A program made the translations under genes and the position numbers. The notes under the pieces are model-generated. The model made no database searches. It was not told where the DNA came from and saw only the letters and a program-made list of their open reading frames with translations. DNA of 37,779 nt from a bacterium (GTDB taxonomy: Bacteria > Ratteibacteria > UBA8468 > B48-G9 > JAFGKM01): assembly GCA_026414725.1 (NCBI GenBank), contig JAOAIL010000004.1, forward strand, positions 43,857 through 81,635, read 5' to 3'. This document shows positions 8,013 through 16,947 of this stretch, one piece after another (within the stretch, counting starts at the first letter, position 1; every line of letters starts with the position of its first letter).

Positions 8013-9422
8013 ATGGATAAAAAGAAGGTACTTATAGTTGATGATGAACCAGAAATAGGACATCTCTGTAGGGAGTTTTTAGAAGGAGAAGGATATGCGA
8101 TTTCTTTCTATCAGGGGATAAGTGAAGCGTTGAGGCAATTAGAAAATGAAAGATTTGATGTTATATTACTTGATATCCAGATGCCAGAGATGGATGGTTT
8201 TACAGCCATTGATAAAATAAGGGAAAAAAATATACCTGTGATTATAATCACCGCTTTTGGAACGGTTGAGAATGCAGTAAGAGCATTGAGGTCTGGTGCT
8301 TCTGATTTTCTTGTAAAGCCATTTTCTCTTGAAGAACTTTCCTATGCTATTAAGAGAAATATTGAGAAGAATGATGGTGAATTGGAAATTTTTAGGTTGA
8401 AGATGATAAAAACGATATTAGAATTAAATCGTATAATTGTTTCTCTAACAGAACTTGATTTACTGCTTGATAAAATCATCAATATTGTTAACAATATATA
8501 TCAACCCGAACTCGCTGCTATATATATTGCTGGAGAGGAAGGGGAAAACTTTATTTTAAGGAAATATATTCCTGTGAAGAAGAAATTTCCTGAACAACTT
8601 TCTATAAGTTATAGATATGACCAAGTTAGAGATATTTTTAGTGAAAAGAAGGTAAGGATTGAGAAAGAAAAAAATTACATGATAACAATTCCTTTTACAG
8701 GAACAAAAAAAGAGATAGGATTTATGTATATAGAAATTCCAGCAACAAAAGAGATATCAGAAGAAGAAGTGAAATTTTTAGAGATTTTTGCACTCCAGGT
8801 CGGTATAGGTATAGAAAATGCCATCCTGTTTGATATGGTAAGAAATTCTTATATTAATTCTATAAAATCACTGGTTAATTCTCTTGAGGCAAAGGATGCA
8901 TATACAAAAGGACATTCAGAACAGGTTGCTTACTATTCATTGCTTATAGGAAAGCAGATGGGACTCAGCAACCATAATCTTGAAATATTAAAAAATGCTT
9001 CTTATCTACATGACCTTGGGAAATTAGGAATAAAGGACTCTATCCTTCTTAAACCCGGACCACTGAATGAAGAAGAACGTGATATTATAAAACAGCATCC
9101 ATCAATGACTGTCAAAATTTTAGAGCCACTCGGTCTTAAAAAAGAGGAGATTTCAGCATGTTTTCACCATCATGAAAAAGTTAACGGGAATGGTTATCCT
9201 GAGGGGTTGCAGGGAGAAGAAATTCCTTTACTTGCCAGAATTATTGCTGTAGCGGATGCTTATAGTGCTATGGTTTCTGAAAGACCTTACAGGAAGGCAA
9301 TGACAGAAGAAGAGGCAATTGCTGAATTGAGACGATATGTGGATATTCAGTTTGATAGAGATGTTGTAGAGACCTTCATCAAAATACTTAAAGAGGAGGT
9401 GAAGGGAGATGAAAGAGATTGA
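8013..9422 (+). CDS. Response regulator with HD-GYP domain (c-di-GMP phosphodiesterase type)
   Basis: I choose the ATG at 8013: AGGAAG at 8002-8007 precedes it with ideal spacing, and the protein then begins MDKKKVLIVDDEPEIG, the canonical receiver start. An in-frame GTG at 7977 would add 12 residues. The receiver (1-120) has the acidic pair, the phospho-acceptor D54 in LLDIQMPEMDG and the switch lysine in VKPFS. A GAF-like segment (~150-280) leads into an HD-GYP domain with H333-D334 (LHDLGKLG), a later histidine cluster CFHHHEK, and G394-Y395-P396 (GNGYPEGL). The family hydrolyses cyclic di-GMP to GMP or pGpG using a binuclear metal centre. Phosphorylation at D54 by the upstream kinase pair would couple the signal to c-di-GMP level. 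The next gene overlaps its 3' end by 14 bases. Confidence 0.9.
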   Translation: MDKKKVLIVDDEPEIGHLCREFLEGEGYAISFYQGISEALRQLENERFDVILLDIQMPEMDGFTAIDKIREKNIPVIIITAFGTVENAVRALRSGASDFLVKPFSLEELSYAIKRNIEKNDGELEIFRLKMIKTILELNRIIVSLTELDLLLDKIINIVNNIYQPELAAIYIAGEEGENFILRKYIPVKKKFPEQLSISYRYDQVRDIFSEKKVRIEKEKNYMITIPFTGTKKEIGFMYIEIPATKEISEEEVKFLEIFALQVGIGIENAILFDMVRNSYINSIKSLVNSLEAKDAYTKGHSEQVAYYSLLIGKQMGLSNHNLEILKNASYLHDLGKLGIKDSILLKPGPLNEEERDIIKQHPSMTVKILEPLGLKKEEISACFHHHEKVNGNGYPEGLQGEEIPLLARIIAVADAYSAMVSERPYRKAMTEEEAIAELRRYVDIQFDRDVVETFIKILKEEVKGDERD

Positions 9423-9669
9423 GATAGGAAGAGTTTCACACTATTTTAACCATATACAGGTTGCAGCAATGAAGGTGGAAAATGGAGAACTTAAAAAAGG
9501 CGATAAGGTACATATAAAAGGACACAGTGAGGATTTTTATCAGGAGATTAATTCAATACAGAAAGAACATCAAGATGTTGAAATAGCAAAAGCAGGGGAT
9601 GATATAGGATTTAAGGTAGCACAGAAGGTTCATGTAGGAGATATTGTGTACAGAGTAGTGGAAGAGTAG
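9409..9669 (+). CDS. Small EF-Tu domain-2-like protein
   Basis: The 86-residue protein (MKEIEIGRVSHYFNHIQVAA...) matches the free-standing translation-factor domain-2-like family, a single beta barrel. It has the typical pattern LKKGDKVHIKGHSEDF early and a closing segment VHVGDIVYRVVEE. There is no GTPase domain, signal peptide or membrane segment. A good ribosome site (GAGGAGGT at 9393-9400) lies inside the end of the HD-GYP gene. The 14-base overlap shows tight co-translation. The biochemical role of this family is not established to my knowledge. Its place directly behind a response regulator and before mreB is the only functional hint here. Confidence 0.75.
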   Translation: MKEIEIGRVSHYFNHIQVAAMKVENGELKKGDKVHIKGHSEDFYQEINSIQKEHQDVEIAKAGDDIGFKVAQKVHVGDIVYRVVEE

Positions 9670-9789
9670 TAGATATTTGTAAATTAACAGGTTCTATGAT
9701 GTAAGATTGAAAAGAGAGTTTATTTGTATATCTTGAAGTTGAATATATTTGTCTTATCAGTTTGAATTTTCTTAACAGAAGGAGAACAT

Positions 9790-10815
9790 ATGGTTAAACT
9801 TATGCGTTTTTTATCAAGTGATATGGGAATTGACCTCGGAACAGCAAATACATGTGTTTATGTTAGTGGTAAAGGTGTTGTTATAATGGAGCCGTCCATA
9901 GTTACGATGAATATTGAAACAAAGGAGGTTGTGGCTGTTGGGAATGAAGCAAAAAGGATGTTAGGGAAGACCCCTGCTAACATTATTGCAATGAAACCAA
10001 TGAAGGATGGTGTAATTGCTGATTTTGAGGCATGTGGTGCAATGCTTAAATATTTTATTGCCCGGGCAAAAACACCAAAACATAGATTTGTACTTCCCCC
10101 GAGAATAATAATTGCTGTTCCGTCAGGAATAACCAGTGTAGAAAGAAGAGCAGTGAGAGATACAGCTTTGAAGGCAGGGGCAAGGCAGGTGTATCTTGTT
10201 GAAGAACCTATGGCCGCTGCTGTTGGAGTGGGATTGCCTGTGGAAGAGCCCTGCGGTAGTTTTATCCTTGATATAGGTGGAGGTACAACAGAAATGGCAG
10301 TAATTTCTCTCGGTGGGATTGTTCTGACAAAAAGTTTAAGGGTAGCAGGAAATGAAATGGATGAGGCAATTATTGATTATATGAAGAAAAGATATAATCT
10401 GCTTATAGGTGAAAGGACAGCAGAAGAAATTAAAATTAATATTGGGTCCGCATTTCCACTTGAAGAGGAGTTGACAATGGAGGTTAATGGTAGAAGTTTA
10501 GTGGAAGGACTTCCCAAAATGGTAAAAATAACATCAGAAGAAATTAGAGAAGCGTTAAGAGATACGCTTTCTCAGATAATCAATGCTATAAGAAGTATCC
10601 TTGAAGAGACGCCTCCGGAACTGGCAAGTGACCTTATTGAAAATGGACTTACTATTGCTGGAGGTGGAGCACAGTTAAGAGGTATTGATAAACTTATATC
10701 TCAGGAGACCAAACTTCCTGTTGTTATTGCAGATGATCCGTTGAAGGCAGTGGTAAGAGGAACAGGTAAGATGCTGGAGGAGACAAAATACCTCAGAGAA
10801 TTTCCACAGGAATGA
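9790..10815 (+). CDS. mreB: Rod shape-determining protein MreB
   Basis: This 341-residue actin homologue polymerises on the inner face of the membrane and organises lateral wall synthesis. Visible signatures are phosphate-1 (MGIDLGTANTCVYV), phosphate-2 (LDIGGGTTEMAVISLGG) and the adenosine motif (TIAGGGAQLRGID). Length is normal for the family. A Shine-Dalgarno AAGGAG at 9779-9784 is five bases from the ATG. A second possible start is the downstream Met before RFLSSDMGIDLG, six codons in. The gene heads the classical mreB-mreC-mreD-PBP2-rodA order. A 120-base gap to the preceding gene could hold its own promoter, but I see no convincing -35/-10 pair. Confidence 0.97.
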   Translation: MVKLMRFLSSDMGIDLGTANTCVYVSGKGVVIMEPSIVTMNIETKEVVAVGNEAKRMLGKTPANIIAMKPMKDGVIADFEACGAMLKYFIARAKTPKHRFVLPPRIIIAVPSGITSVERRAVRDTALKAGARQVYLVEEPMAAAVGVGLPVEEPCGSFILDIGGGTTEMAVISLGGIVLTKSLRVAGNEMDEAIIDYMKKRYNLLIGERTAEEIKINIGSAFPLEEELTMEVNGRSLVEGLPKMVKITSEEIREALRDTLSQIINAIRSILEETPPELASDLIENGLTIAGGGAQLRGIDKLISQETKLPVVIADDPLKAVVRGTGKMLEETKYLREFPQE

Positions 10816-10816
10816 A

Positions 10817-10858
10817 AAGACATTTAGGAAATTAGTAGATTAACCAATTTAATGTCTT
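10817..10858 (+). other. Imperfect hairpin between mreB and mreC
   Basis: Immediately after the mreB stop, AAGACATT (10817-10824) is the exact reverse complement of AATGTCTT (10851-10858). Inside it, AAATT (10829-10833) pairs with AATTT (10846-10850). The result is an 8 bp plus 5 bp stem with a four-base bulge and a 12-base loop. A U-rich but mixed stretch follows (ATTTGTTAATTTTATATA). It could be a weak terminator or attenuator, or an mRNA-stability element that sets MreB above MreC levels. No run of pure T is present, so terminator function is uncertain. Confidence 0.45.
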
Positions 10859-10922
10859 AAGATTTGTTAATTTTATATATTATAGTTTTAAATTATTACC
10901 TTTGACCCTTGAGTTAACTAAA

Positions 10923-11594
10923 ATGTTATGGCGCTTCAGAAGAGAAGTTATATTTATAGTCGGACTTTTCCTCTCAATACTGATTGTAAAGCACCACTCT
11001 ATAAAAATTGATAGTATTGAAACTACACAGAAGGAAGGTATCAAGATTATAAACTATCAAGAGATGATTGCAGAGAATGTTAGATTGAAAGAAATCCTTG
11101 ATATTAAGAAAGATACCTCCATTTTGAGAAGGACAATTATAGGACAGATTGTATCAATCAAACCAGTTGTTTTCCCAGCTGAGATAGTTGTTAATAAAGG
11201 TACAGAAAACGGAATAAAAGAGAATATGGTAGTTCTTTCAAAAGATATGGCTCTTATAGGGAGAGTGACAAAGGTAGATACAAATTCTGCTTCTATTACA
11301 ACGGTCTTCAATACGAACTCAAAAATCAGTGTTATAATAGATAGTACAAGAGAGATAGGGGTACTTGAAGGAGGGAGTATTCCTTTTCTATCTTTAAAGT
11401 ATATACCTTCAGATAGTCAGGTAAAGAAAGGAGATAAGGTTATTACTTCCGGATATAGTGATTTTTATCCAAAGGGCATTCAGATAGGAGAGATAACAAA
11501 GATAGAGAAAAAGCCAGATACCTTGTTTTTGAAATTATATGTGAAACCGTTCAGTTGTATTTCAGATATGGAAGAGGTTTTAATAGGTGAATAG
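10923..11594 (+). CDS. mreC: Rod shape-determining protein MreC
   Basis: The start is chosen at ATG 10923 (MLWRFRREVIFIVGLFLSIL). A TTG at 10902 would add seven residues but has no ribosome site, and the chosen ATG has only a weak one. One N-terminal transmembrane helix (residues ~8-24) and a short coiled-coil stretch (ENVRLKEILDIKK) are followed by the beta-rich periplasmic domain. That domain shows the family features VVNKGTENGIKENMVV, LIGRVTKV and a terminal KKGDKVITSGYSDFYPKGI. MreC is the periplasmic scaffold that links MreB/MreD to PBP2 and activates it. The gene ends eight bases inside mreD. The length of about 223 residues is at the short end for the family. Confidence 0.9.
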   Translation: MLWRFRREVIFIVGLFLSILIVKHHSIKIDSIETTQKEGIKIINYQEMIAENVRLKEILDIKKDTSILRRTIIGQIVSIKPVVFPAEIVVNKGTENGIKENMVVLSKDMALIGRVTKVDTNSASITTVFNTNSKISVIIDSTREIGVLEGGSIPFLSLKYIPSDSQVKKGDKVITSGYSDFYPKGIQIGEITKIEKKPDTLFLKLYVKPFSCISDMEEVLIGE

Positions 11595-12078
11595 GAAAAT
11601 TATACTGTTGGGTGAACAGTTCCTGGTAGTGCTGGGATTAGAGATATTTTTTTTGAATTATTTTAAGTCAACGCTTACTCCTTCTTTTTTTCTTATATGG
11701 TTGCTTATCCTTGTATGGGAAGGGAATGTTGAACTGAGTTTATTTCTATCTTTTATTACGGGGCTTATTTACGACCTTATTTCAAAGGGATTTTACGGAA
11801 TGACAAGTGTTATTTTCCTTGTTATTATATATATAAACTCTTTTTTGAGAATAGAAAGTATGGCTGGACGGATTTCAGGTATATTCATATTCAGTTTAAT
11901 CTACTTCATAATGGGACTTTTTAAGTATACGGAAGGGTTCTTATGGAACTTCCGGACATTGGTCAGATATTCTTTTATATTTGCTTTATATAATTCTATA
12001 GTTGGGTTTTTTATTGAATATGGTATGAGAAGGTTGAGGTTAAAATGGAAGATGAAAAGAGATTATTTATCAATCTGA
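11587..12078 (+). CDS. mreD: Rod shape-determining protein MreD
   Basis: This 163-residue integral membrane protein begins with GTG (11587), overlapping the mreC stop by eight bases. A GAAGAGG ribosome site lies about nine bases upstream. About five hydrophobic segments cover most of the chain (for example FFLIWLLILVWEG and ISGIFIFSLIYFIMGLF). The pattern ITGLIYDLISKGFYGM matches the MreD family segment containing the conserved Asp after a glycine. MreD is a partner of MreC and PBP2 in the elongasome. The assignment rests on topology, this motif and the position between mreC and PBP2, because sequence conservation in the family is low. Confidence 0.88.
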   Translation: MNRKIILLGEQFLVVLGLEIFFLNYFKSTLTPSFFLIWLLILVWEGNVELSLFLSFITGLIYDLISKGFYGMTSVIFLVIIYINSFLRIESMAGRISGIFIFSLIYFIMGLFKYTEGFLWNFRTLVRYSFIFALYNSIVGFFIEYGMRRLRLKWKMKRDYLSI

Positions 12079-13763
12079 CAAAGATATTTTTCTCTATTAT
12101 TATACTGAGATGTTTTTATCTTCAGGTAATAAGATACCCTTACTATAGAAATCTTTCGTATAAAAATTGTATAAGGACTATTGAAACAGGTATTCCGAGA
12201 GGAGTCATATATGATAGAAATATGAGACCTCTCGCTAAAGATGTACCTGCCTTACATCTCGTGTTTGTGCCGTATGATTTAGAAAAAAGACCAGAGAAGG
12301 AGGCAGAGATACTAGCAGGTATTATATCTATGGATAAAAATGCGATATTAAAAAAGTTTAAAAGAAGATATGCAAATCCATTTGATAGGGTATATATTAA
12401 AAGACGACTTACCAAAGAAGAGGTTTCTCTTATAGAAGAAAATATGTCAGTACTTCCAGGTGTCTTTGTTCAAGAAGGACTTATCAGAGAGTATACATTG
12501 GGCAAGGATACCTGCCATATTCTCGGCTATACAGGTGAGATATCAGAGGAACAGTTAAGGATTTTGAAAGAAAAGGGTTACCAACAGGGTGATTTTATAG
12601 GACAGGAAGGCATAGAAAGGATGTATGATGACTATCTTAGAGGTATTCCTGGTGGTATTCAGGTAGAAGTAGATGCACTCGGTCATCAGAGAAGAGTTAT
12701 GGGTAAAAAGGAGCCATTACCAGGTAATAATCTTGTTCTTACCATTGACCAGACGATTCAGGAGATTGTTTCGGAAGAACTTGGGGATAGGAGGGGTTGT
12801 GTGGCTGTTATGGACCCGAGGAATGGGCAGATTCTGGCTATGGTGAGCAGGCCAGGATTTGATGCTGATAATATAAAGGAATTTCTGGGAAGAGAAGGAC
12901 ACCCTTTTCTTAACAGAGCAATAAAAGGGATGTATTCTCCGGGTTCTGTATTTAAAATTATAACAGAAACTACAGCACTTGAAACAGGAGCAATAGAGGA
13001 GTATGACAGAGTGGAATGTACAGGGGAGATTCAGGTTGCAGACAGGGTATTTCATTGCTGGAAAGAAGAAGGACATGGTTGGGTGGATATAAATCTTGCA
13101 CTGCCATATTCCTGTAATGTATTTTTTGGTACTATTGGGATGAGGGTAGGTGTATCAAAGATGCTTGAGTTTGCTTCTATGTTTGGACTTGGAAGTCCCA
13201 CAGGTATAGACCTTCCCGGAGAGAAGCCTGGATATCTTCCAGATAGGCGAGAGATAGACCCTTTAAACCTCTCAATAGGACAGGGACCTATACTCACAAC
13301 CCCTGTACAGCTCCTTTCTCTTATATCCACTGTTGCAAATGGTGGTAATATATGGAAGCCATATATAGTGAAGGAGATAGTGTCACCTGATGGAAAAAAA
13401 ATTAAGGAATTTACACCTGAACTTAAAAAATTTGTATATATAAGCGAAGGAACTTTGGATATTCTCAAACGTGGTTTGAAAAATGTCGTTGTGTTTGGAA
13501 CAGGTTCCAGAGCAAGAATAGATAGCATTGAAATTGCTGGTAAGACAGGAACTGTCCAGCGGGCAGCAGAGGAACTTGGACTTGGTACGCATGGTTTCTT
13601 TGTCTGTTATGCGCCTGCTGATAACCCTAAAATAGCAATGGTGGTTTTTTTAGATAATGCTTCAAGTTCAGAAGCAGCAGGGATTGCAGGTTCAGCAATT
13701 AGAAGGATTTTTATTCCCGAAACACATGATGATACCCGTACAGAGACAGAGGAGTTAGAATGA
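12045..13763 (+). CDS. mrdA: Penicillin-binding protein 2 (peptidoglycan transpeptidase)
   Basis: This 572-residue class B PBP has an N-terminal membrane anchor (LFINLTKIFFSIIILRCFYL), a pedestal/dimerisation region (including RGVIYDRNMRPLAKDVPALH and CHILGYTGEIS) and a C-terminal transpeptidase domain. All three catalytic motifs are present: S301-V-F-K304 (SPGSVFK), S356-C-N358 and K500-T-G502 (AGKTGTVQ). The motif GIDLPGEKPG is typical of the PBP2/FtsI family. It cross-links glycan strands made by RodA in the periplasm. It overlaps mreD by 34 bases and rodA by four (ATGA), indicating translational coupling across the morphogenesis operon. The length is slightly below that of E. coli PBP2, and no zinc-binding insert is apparent. 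Confidence 0.95.
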   Translation: MEDEKRLFINLTKIFFSIIILRCFYLQVIRYPYYRNLSYKNCIRTIETGIPRGVIYDRNMRPLAKDVPALHLVFVPYDLEKRPEKEAEILAGIISMDKNAILKKFKRRYANPFDRVYIKRRLTKEEVSLIEENMSVLPGVFVQEGLIREYTLGKDTCHILGYTGEISEEQLRILKEKGYQQGDFIGQEGIERMYDDYLRGIPGGIQVEVDALGHQRRVMGKKEPLPGNNLVLTIDQTIQEIVSEELGDRRGCVAVMDPRNGQILAMVSRPGFDADNIKEFLGREGHPFLNRAIKGMYSPGSVFKIITETTALETGAIEEYDRVECTGEIQVADRVFHCWKEEGHGWVDINLALPYSCNVFFGTIGMRVGVSKMLEFASMFGLGSPTGIDLPGEKPGYLPDRREIDPLNLSIGQGPILTTPVQLLSLISTVANGGNIWKPYIVKEIVSPDGKKIKEFTPELKKFVYISEGTLDILKRGLKNVVVFGTGSRARIDSIEIAGKTGTVQRAAEELGLGTHGFFVCYAPADNPKIAMVVFLDNASSSEAAGIAGSAIRRIFIPETHDDTRTETEELE

Positions 13764-14839
13764 TGAGATATTTCAGAAGACATATGTCAGAGAAAGGGGT
13801 TATATTCTGGGCTACTTTATTGTTATTTATAGGTACTCTCATACTCTTCAGTGTATCAAAAGGTGTCCTTGTGAAAGAGAGTATTTTCTTAAAACAGTGT
13901 CTATGGCTTATAGTTGCAATAATTGTAGGGAGTTTTATAAAGAAAATTGATTACAGAGATTTTCAACAGATAGCACCACTTCTTTACCTTATAATAGTAT
14001 TGTTATTAGTTGCAGTTCTCTTTATTGGTAGTGCAGGTGCTTCAAGATGGATAAAACTGGGTATTTTTAATTTTCAGCCATCTGAGTTTGCTAAACTTAT
14101 AACAGTTATAACACTTGCAGCATACCTTTCTGAAAAGGATATAAGAAGATTCCCTGTGTTGCTTGTTTCTTTATTTATTATCGGGATTCCGTTCCTTCTC
14201 GTATTAAAACAACCAAATTTAGGAACTGCTTTTATTTTTATAATAATATTTTTTGCAATTATATATCAGGCAGGTGCTACAAAAGGGCAGATGATAACAC
14301 TTTTTCTTATAGGTGCTCTATCAAGTCCGTTTATGTGGCTTATTATGAAACCATATCAGAGAGAAAGGATATTAACATTCCTTAATCCTATGAGGGACCC
14401 GCTCGGTAAGGGATATAATCTTATACAATCCATTATTACTATCGGTTCTGGAGGTTTTTTTGGCAAAGGTTTTTTAAGAGGAACTCAGACAAAATTAGCA
14501 TTTCTGCCTGAGTATCACACTGATTTTATATTCTGTGCCTTTGCGGAAGAATTTGGATTTATAGGGGTGTTGATTTTGCTCGGTATATATTTTATGTTTT
14601 TCAAGAGCATTGCAGAGATTATATATTACACGAGAGAAAGGTTTGCGAGATTATTAGCTACAGGTATTCTTGTTATATTTATTGCGCATGTGGTAATAAA
14701 TACAGGTATGACAATGGGGCTTTTCCCTGTAGTTGGTATTCCTCTTCCTTTTATAAGTTACGGTGGTTCATCCCTTATGGTTTCACTTATCTCTGTGGTT
14801 ATTCTCGCAAATATAAAGGATAATACCATTATGTTTTAA
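13760..14839 (+). CDS. rodA: RodA, SEDS-family peptidoglycan glycosyltransferase
   Basis: This 359-residue polytopic protein has about ten membrane helices. SEDS signatures include FNFQPSEFAKL, DPLGKGYNLIQSIITIGSGG, GTQTKLAFLPEYHTDFIF and the C-terminal GIPLPFISYGGSS. The catalytic Asp equivalent lies in the PEYHTDFIF loop region. RodA polymerises lipid II into glycan and works with the PBP2 encoded just upstream, whose stop it overlaps (ATGA). The ATG has a GGAG element eight bases before it. A second ATG follows immediately, so the exact first codon is ambiguous by one residue. It is the last gene of the mre-type block. Confidence 0.95.
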   Translation: MMRYFRRHMSEKGVIFWATLLLFIGTLILFSVSKGVLVKESIFLKQCLWLIVAIIVGSFIKKIDYRDFQQIAPLLYLIIVLLLVAVLFIGSAGASRWIKLGIFNFQPSEFAKLITVITLAAYLSEKDIRRFPVLLVSLFIIGIPFLLVLKQPNLGTAFIFIIIFFAIIYQAGATKGQMITLFLIGALSSPFMWLIMKPYQRERILTFLNPMRDPLGKGYNLIQSIITIGSGGFFGKGFLRGTQTKLAFLPEYHTDFIFCAFAEEFGFIGVLILLGIYFMFFKSIAEIIYYTRERFARLLATGILVIFIAHVVINTGMTMGLFPVVGIPLPFISYGGSSLMVSLISVVILANIKDNTIMF

Positions 14840-14858
14840 TCCCCGGGGCTGTATAAAG

Positions 14859-16466
14859 ATGGAAGAAAAGATATTAAAATTGCTACCTCATATCTCTGTC
14901 CCTTCTCGCTATACAGGGAATGAGATTAATGCTGTCCATAAAGAATTTGAAAAGTGTAAAATAAAATTTGCACTCTGTTATCCTGACCTATATGAACTCG
15001 GTATGTCTTCTCTCGGGATAAGGATTCTTTATGGATTTCTGAATGAGGATGAAGATATTGTCTGTGAAAGGGTATTCTCTCCATGGATAGATATGGAAGA
15101 TTTATTGAAGTCCTCTAATATACCTTTGTTTTCTCTTGAATCGAAAAGGCCATTAAAAGAGTTTGATGTAATTGGCTTCAGTATCTCTTCAGAACTTAAC
15201 TATACCAATGTTTTAAATATCCTTTCGCTTGCAGATATTCCTGTCCTCGTTTCAGAAAGAAGAGAAGATGACCCGATTATTCTTGCAGGTGGAAGTTGTA
15301 TATTTAATTTTGCTCCTCTTGAACCATTTATTGACTGTTTTGTGGTGGGAGAGGGAGAAAATGTAATTCTTGAGATAGTTGAGGTTTTAAAAGAAACCAA
15401 GGATAGAGGAAGAGAAAAAGTCCTTTCTGCTTTAGCATCTTTAGAAGGTGTGTATATACCTTCCTATCCAAAAGAAAGGGTTAAGAAAAGATTTGTAAAA
15501 GACCTTGACAATGTATATGTTCCATTGAAATGGATTGTCCCCCTTACGGAAATTGTGCATGACAGAATTTCTATTGAGATAATGCGGGGCTGTGGACAGG
15601 GTTGCTTTTTCTGTCAGGCAGGCAGGTGCTGGCGTCCTGTAAGGACGAAGAGCCCAGAGAAGATATTGGAGATAGCGAGAGAGACCTATAGGAATACTGG
15701 ATATGAAGAAATTTCTTTGCTTTCTTTTTCTTCAGGAGACCATCTCCAGATAGATAAAATTGTAGATAAACTTCTATCTGAGTTCAAAGAGAGAAAAGTT
15801 ACAATTTCCTTTCCTTCCATAAGGATAGACACATTCTCCTTTGAACTTGCAACAAAGATAAAGGAAATAAAAAAGACAGGTCTTACATTTGCACCTGAAA
15901 CAGGGGAGCGATTACGTGAGAAGATAGGTAAGAGAATTAAAGATAGTGAACTTATTTCCCTCGTTCAAAAAGCAAAAGAAGGTGGCTGGTATCAGATAAA
16001 ACTATATTTTATGCTGGGGTTACCAGAAGAAAAAGACAGTGACATTATTGATATAGCAAACCTTATCAATGAAATTTCTTATATTATAGGTGTTAAAGCA
16101 TCTTTCAATACATTCATACCAAAGCCACACACGATATTTGAAAGAGAAAGGTTTATTACAGAAGAAGAATATCTTCATAAAAAATCACTTATTGTGAAAA
16201 GTGTAAGAAGAAGCAACCGCATAAAACTTAATTTCCACTCCTATCATATGAGTTGTATTGAAGCAGTTTTAAGCAGAGGAGATAAAGTGCTTTCCTCTGT
16301 GATTAAAAAGGTGTGGGAAAAGGGTGGGAAAATGGAAAACTGGGATGAATATTTTAACTTCTCTCTATGGGTTGAAAGTTTTTATGAGAGCGGTACGGAT
16401 ATATCTTATTACCTTTCCGAAATCCAGATTGAAATGCCTTTGCCCTGGCATAGGCTTATTGTATAA
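14859..16466 (+). CDS. B12-binding domain radical SAM protein (TIGR03960-like)
   Basis: The 535-residue protein opens with a B12-binding-like region characteristic of the TIGR03960 family ([44 protein letters not shown]). The radical SAM core has C245-x3-C249-x2-C252 in [14 protein letters not shown], then [13 protein letters not shown] and [15 protein letters not shown]. Many relatives are followed by or fused to a TIGR03936 (DUF2344) domain and lie near ribonuclease E/G genes. Neither is present here: the chain ends soon after the core and lysC comes next on the other strand. The start lies 19 bases after rodA without a clear Shine-Dalgarno. The reaction is unknown; RNA or ribosomal modification has been suggested for the family on context only. 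Its 3' end overlaps lysC tail-to-tail by 11 bases. Confidence 0.85.
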   Translation: MEEKILKLLPHISVPSRYTGNEINAVHKEFEKCKIKFALCYPDLYELGMSSLGIRILYGFLNEDEDIVCERVFSPWIDMEDLLKSSNIPLFSLESKRPLKEFDVIGFSISSELNYTNVLNILSLADIPVLVSERREDDPIILAGGSCIFNFAPLEPFIDCFVVGEGENVILEIVEVLKETKDRGREKVLSALASLEGVYIPSYPKERVKKRFVKDLDNVYVPLKWIVPLTEIVHDRISIEIMRGCGQGCFFCQAGRCWRPVRTKSPEKILEIARETYRNTGYEEISLLSFSSGDHLQIDKIVDKLLSEFKERKVTISFPSIRIDTFSFELATKIKEIKKTGLTFAPETGERLREKIGKRIKDSELISLVQKAKEGGWYQIKLYFMLGLPEEKDSDIIDIANLINEISYIIGVKASFNTFIPKPHTIFERERFITEEEYLHKKSLIVKSVRRSNRIKLNFHSYHMSCIEAVLSRGDKVLSSVIKKVWEKGGKMENWDEYFNFSLWVESFYESGTDISYYLSEIQIEMPLPWHRLIV

Positions 16467-16947
16467 ATTCCTTATGTAGTGCCTTGAGTGCTTTTGTTCC
16501 ATCGGCTTTTTTAACCACACAGGAGATTTTTATTTCAGATGTGCTTATCATCTCAATATTGATGTTTTCCCTCGCAAGGGTCTCAAACATCCTTCCTGCA
16601 ACACCAGGATGGTTCATCATACCTATACCAATAATTGAGACCTTTGCTATATCCCTATCACATATTACATCTTCTGCATGTAATTCCTTTGCAACTTCTT
16701 TTAGAATCTTTACTGCTTTTTCAACATCTGAGATATTTACTGTGAAGGATATATCGGCAAAATTTTCTTTACTTACATTCTGGACTATAACATCTACATT
16801 GATATTTTCTTTCCCGAGTGCACTGAAAATTTTTCCTGCAATACCAGGTCTGTCAGGTACTCTAAATATAGTGATTTTTGCCTGTTTTTCATCAAGGGAT
16901 ACAGAAGATACATCCGCACCTTCTTTCAGTTGTATCTCTTTTACCAT
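16456..16947 (-). CDS. Possible internal in-frame product of lysC (aspartokinase beta subunit)
   Basis: Inside lysC, in frame, an ATG at 16947-16945 (codon 238) is preceded by AAAGGAGGAGGA and then three bases, a nearly ideal Shine-Dalgarno. Translation from here gives 163 residues covering essentially the two ACT domains ([20 protein letters not shown] onwards). In Bacillus subtilis aspartokinase II and in Corynebacterium, lysC has an in-frame internal start making a small regulatory beta subunit of about this extent. The purine-rich run also encodes Lys-Gly-Gly-Gly-Thr, so part of the match is forced by the protein sequence. The assignment is inference. Confidence 0.5.
   Translation of the reverse strand: MVKEIQLKEGADVSSVSLDEKQAKITIFRVPDRPGIAGKIFSALGKENINVDVIVQNVSKENFADISFTVNISDVEKAVKILKEVAKELHAEDVICDRDIAKVSIIGIGMMNHPGVAGRMFETLARENINIEMISTSEIKISCVVKKADGTKALKALHKEFIQ

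Noticed and set aside
3558-9669. Assignment as the PrsK/PrsR exopolysaccharide-sorting (PEP-CTERM) system
   Set aside because: The kinase architecture is similar, but the regulator is HD-GYP rather than sigma-54-activating, and no exosortase or PEP-CTERM protein is in the window.
9670-9789. A promoter for mreB in the 120-base gap
   Set aside because: Several TTGAA and TATA words exist, but none combine at 15-19 base spacing. I could not support a specific site.
13052-13528. A 158-codon minus-strand frame within the PBP2 gene
   Set aside because: It is antisense to the transpeptidase catalytic domain with all active-site motifs on the other strand; there is no independent evidence.
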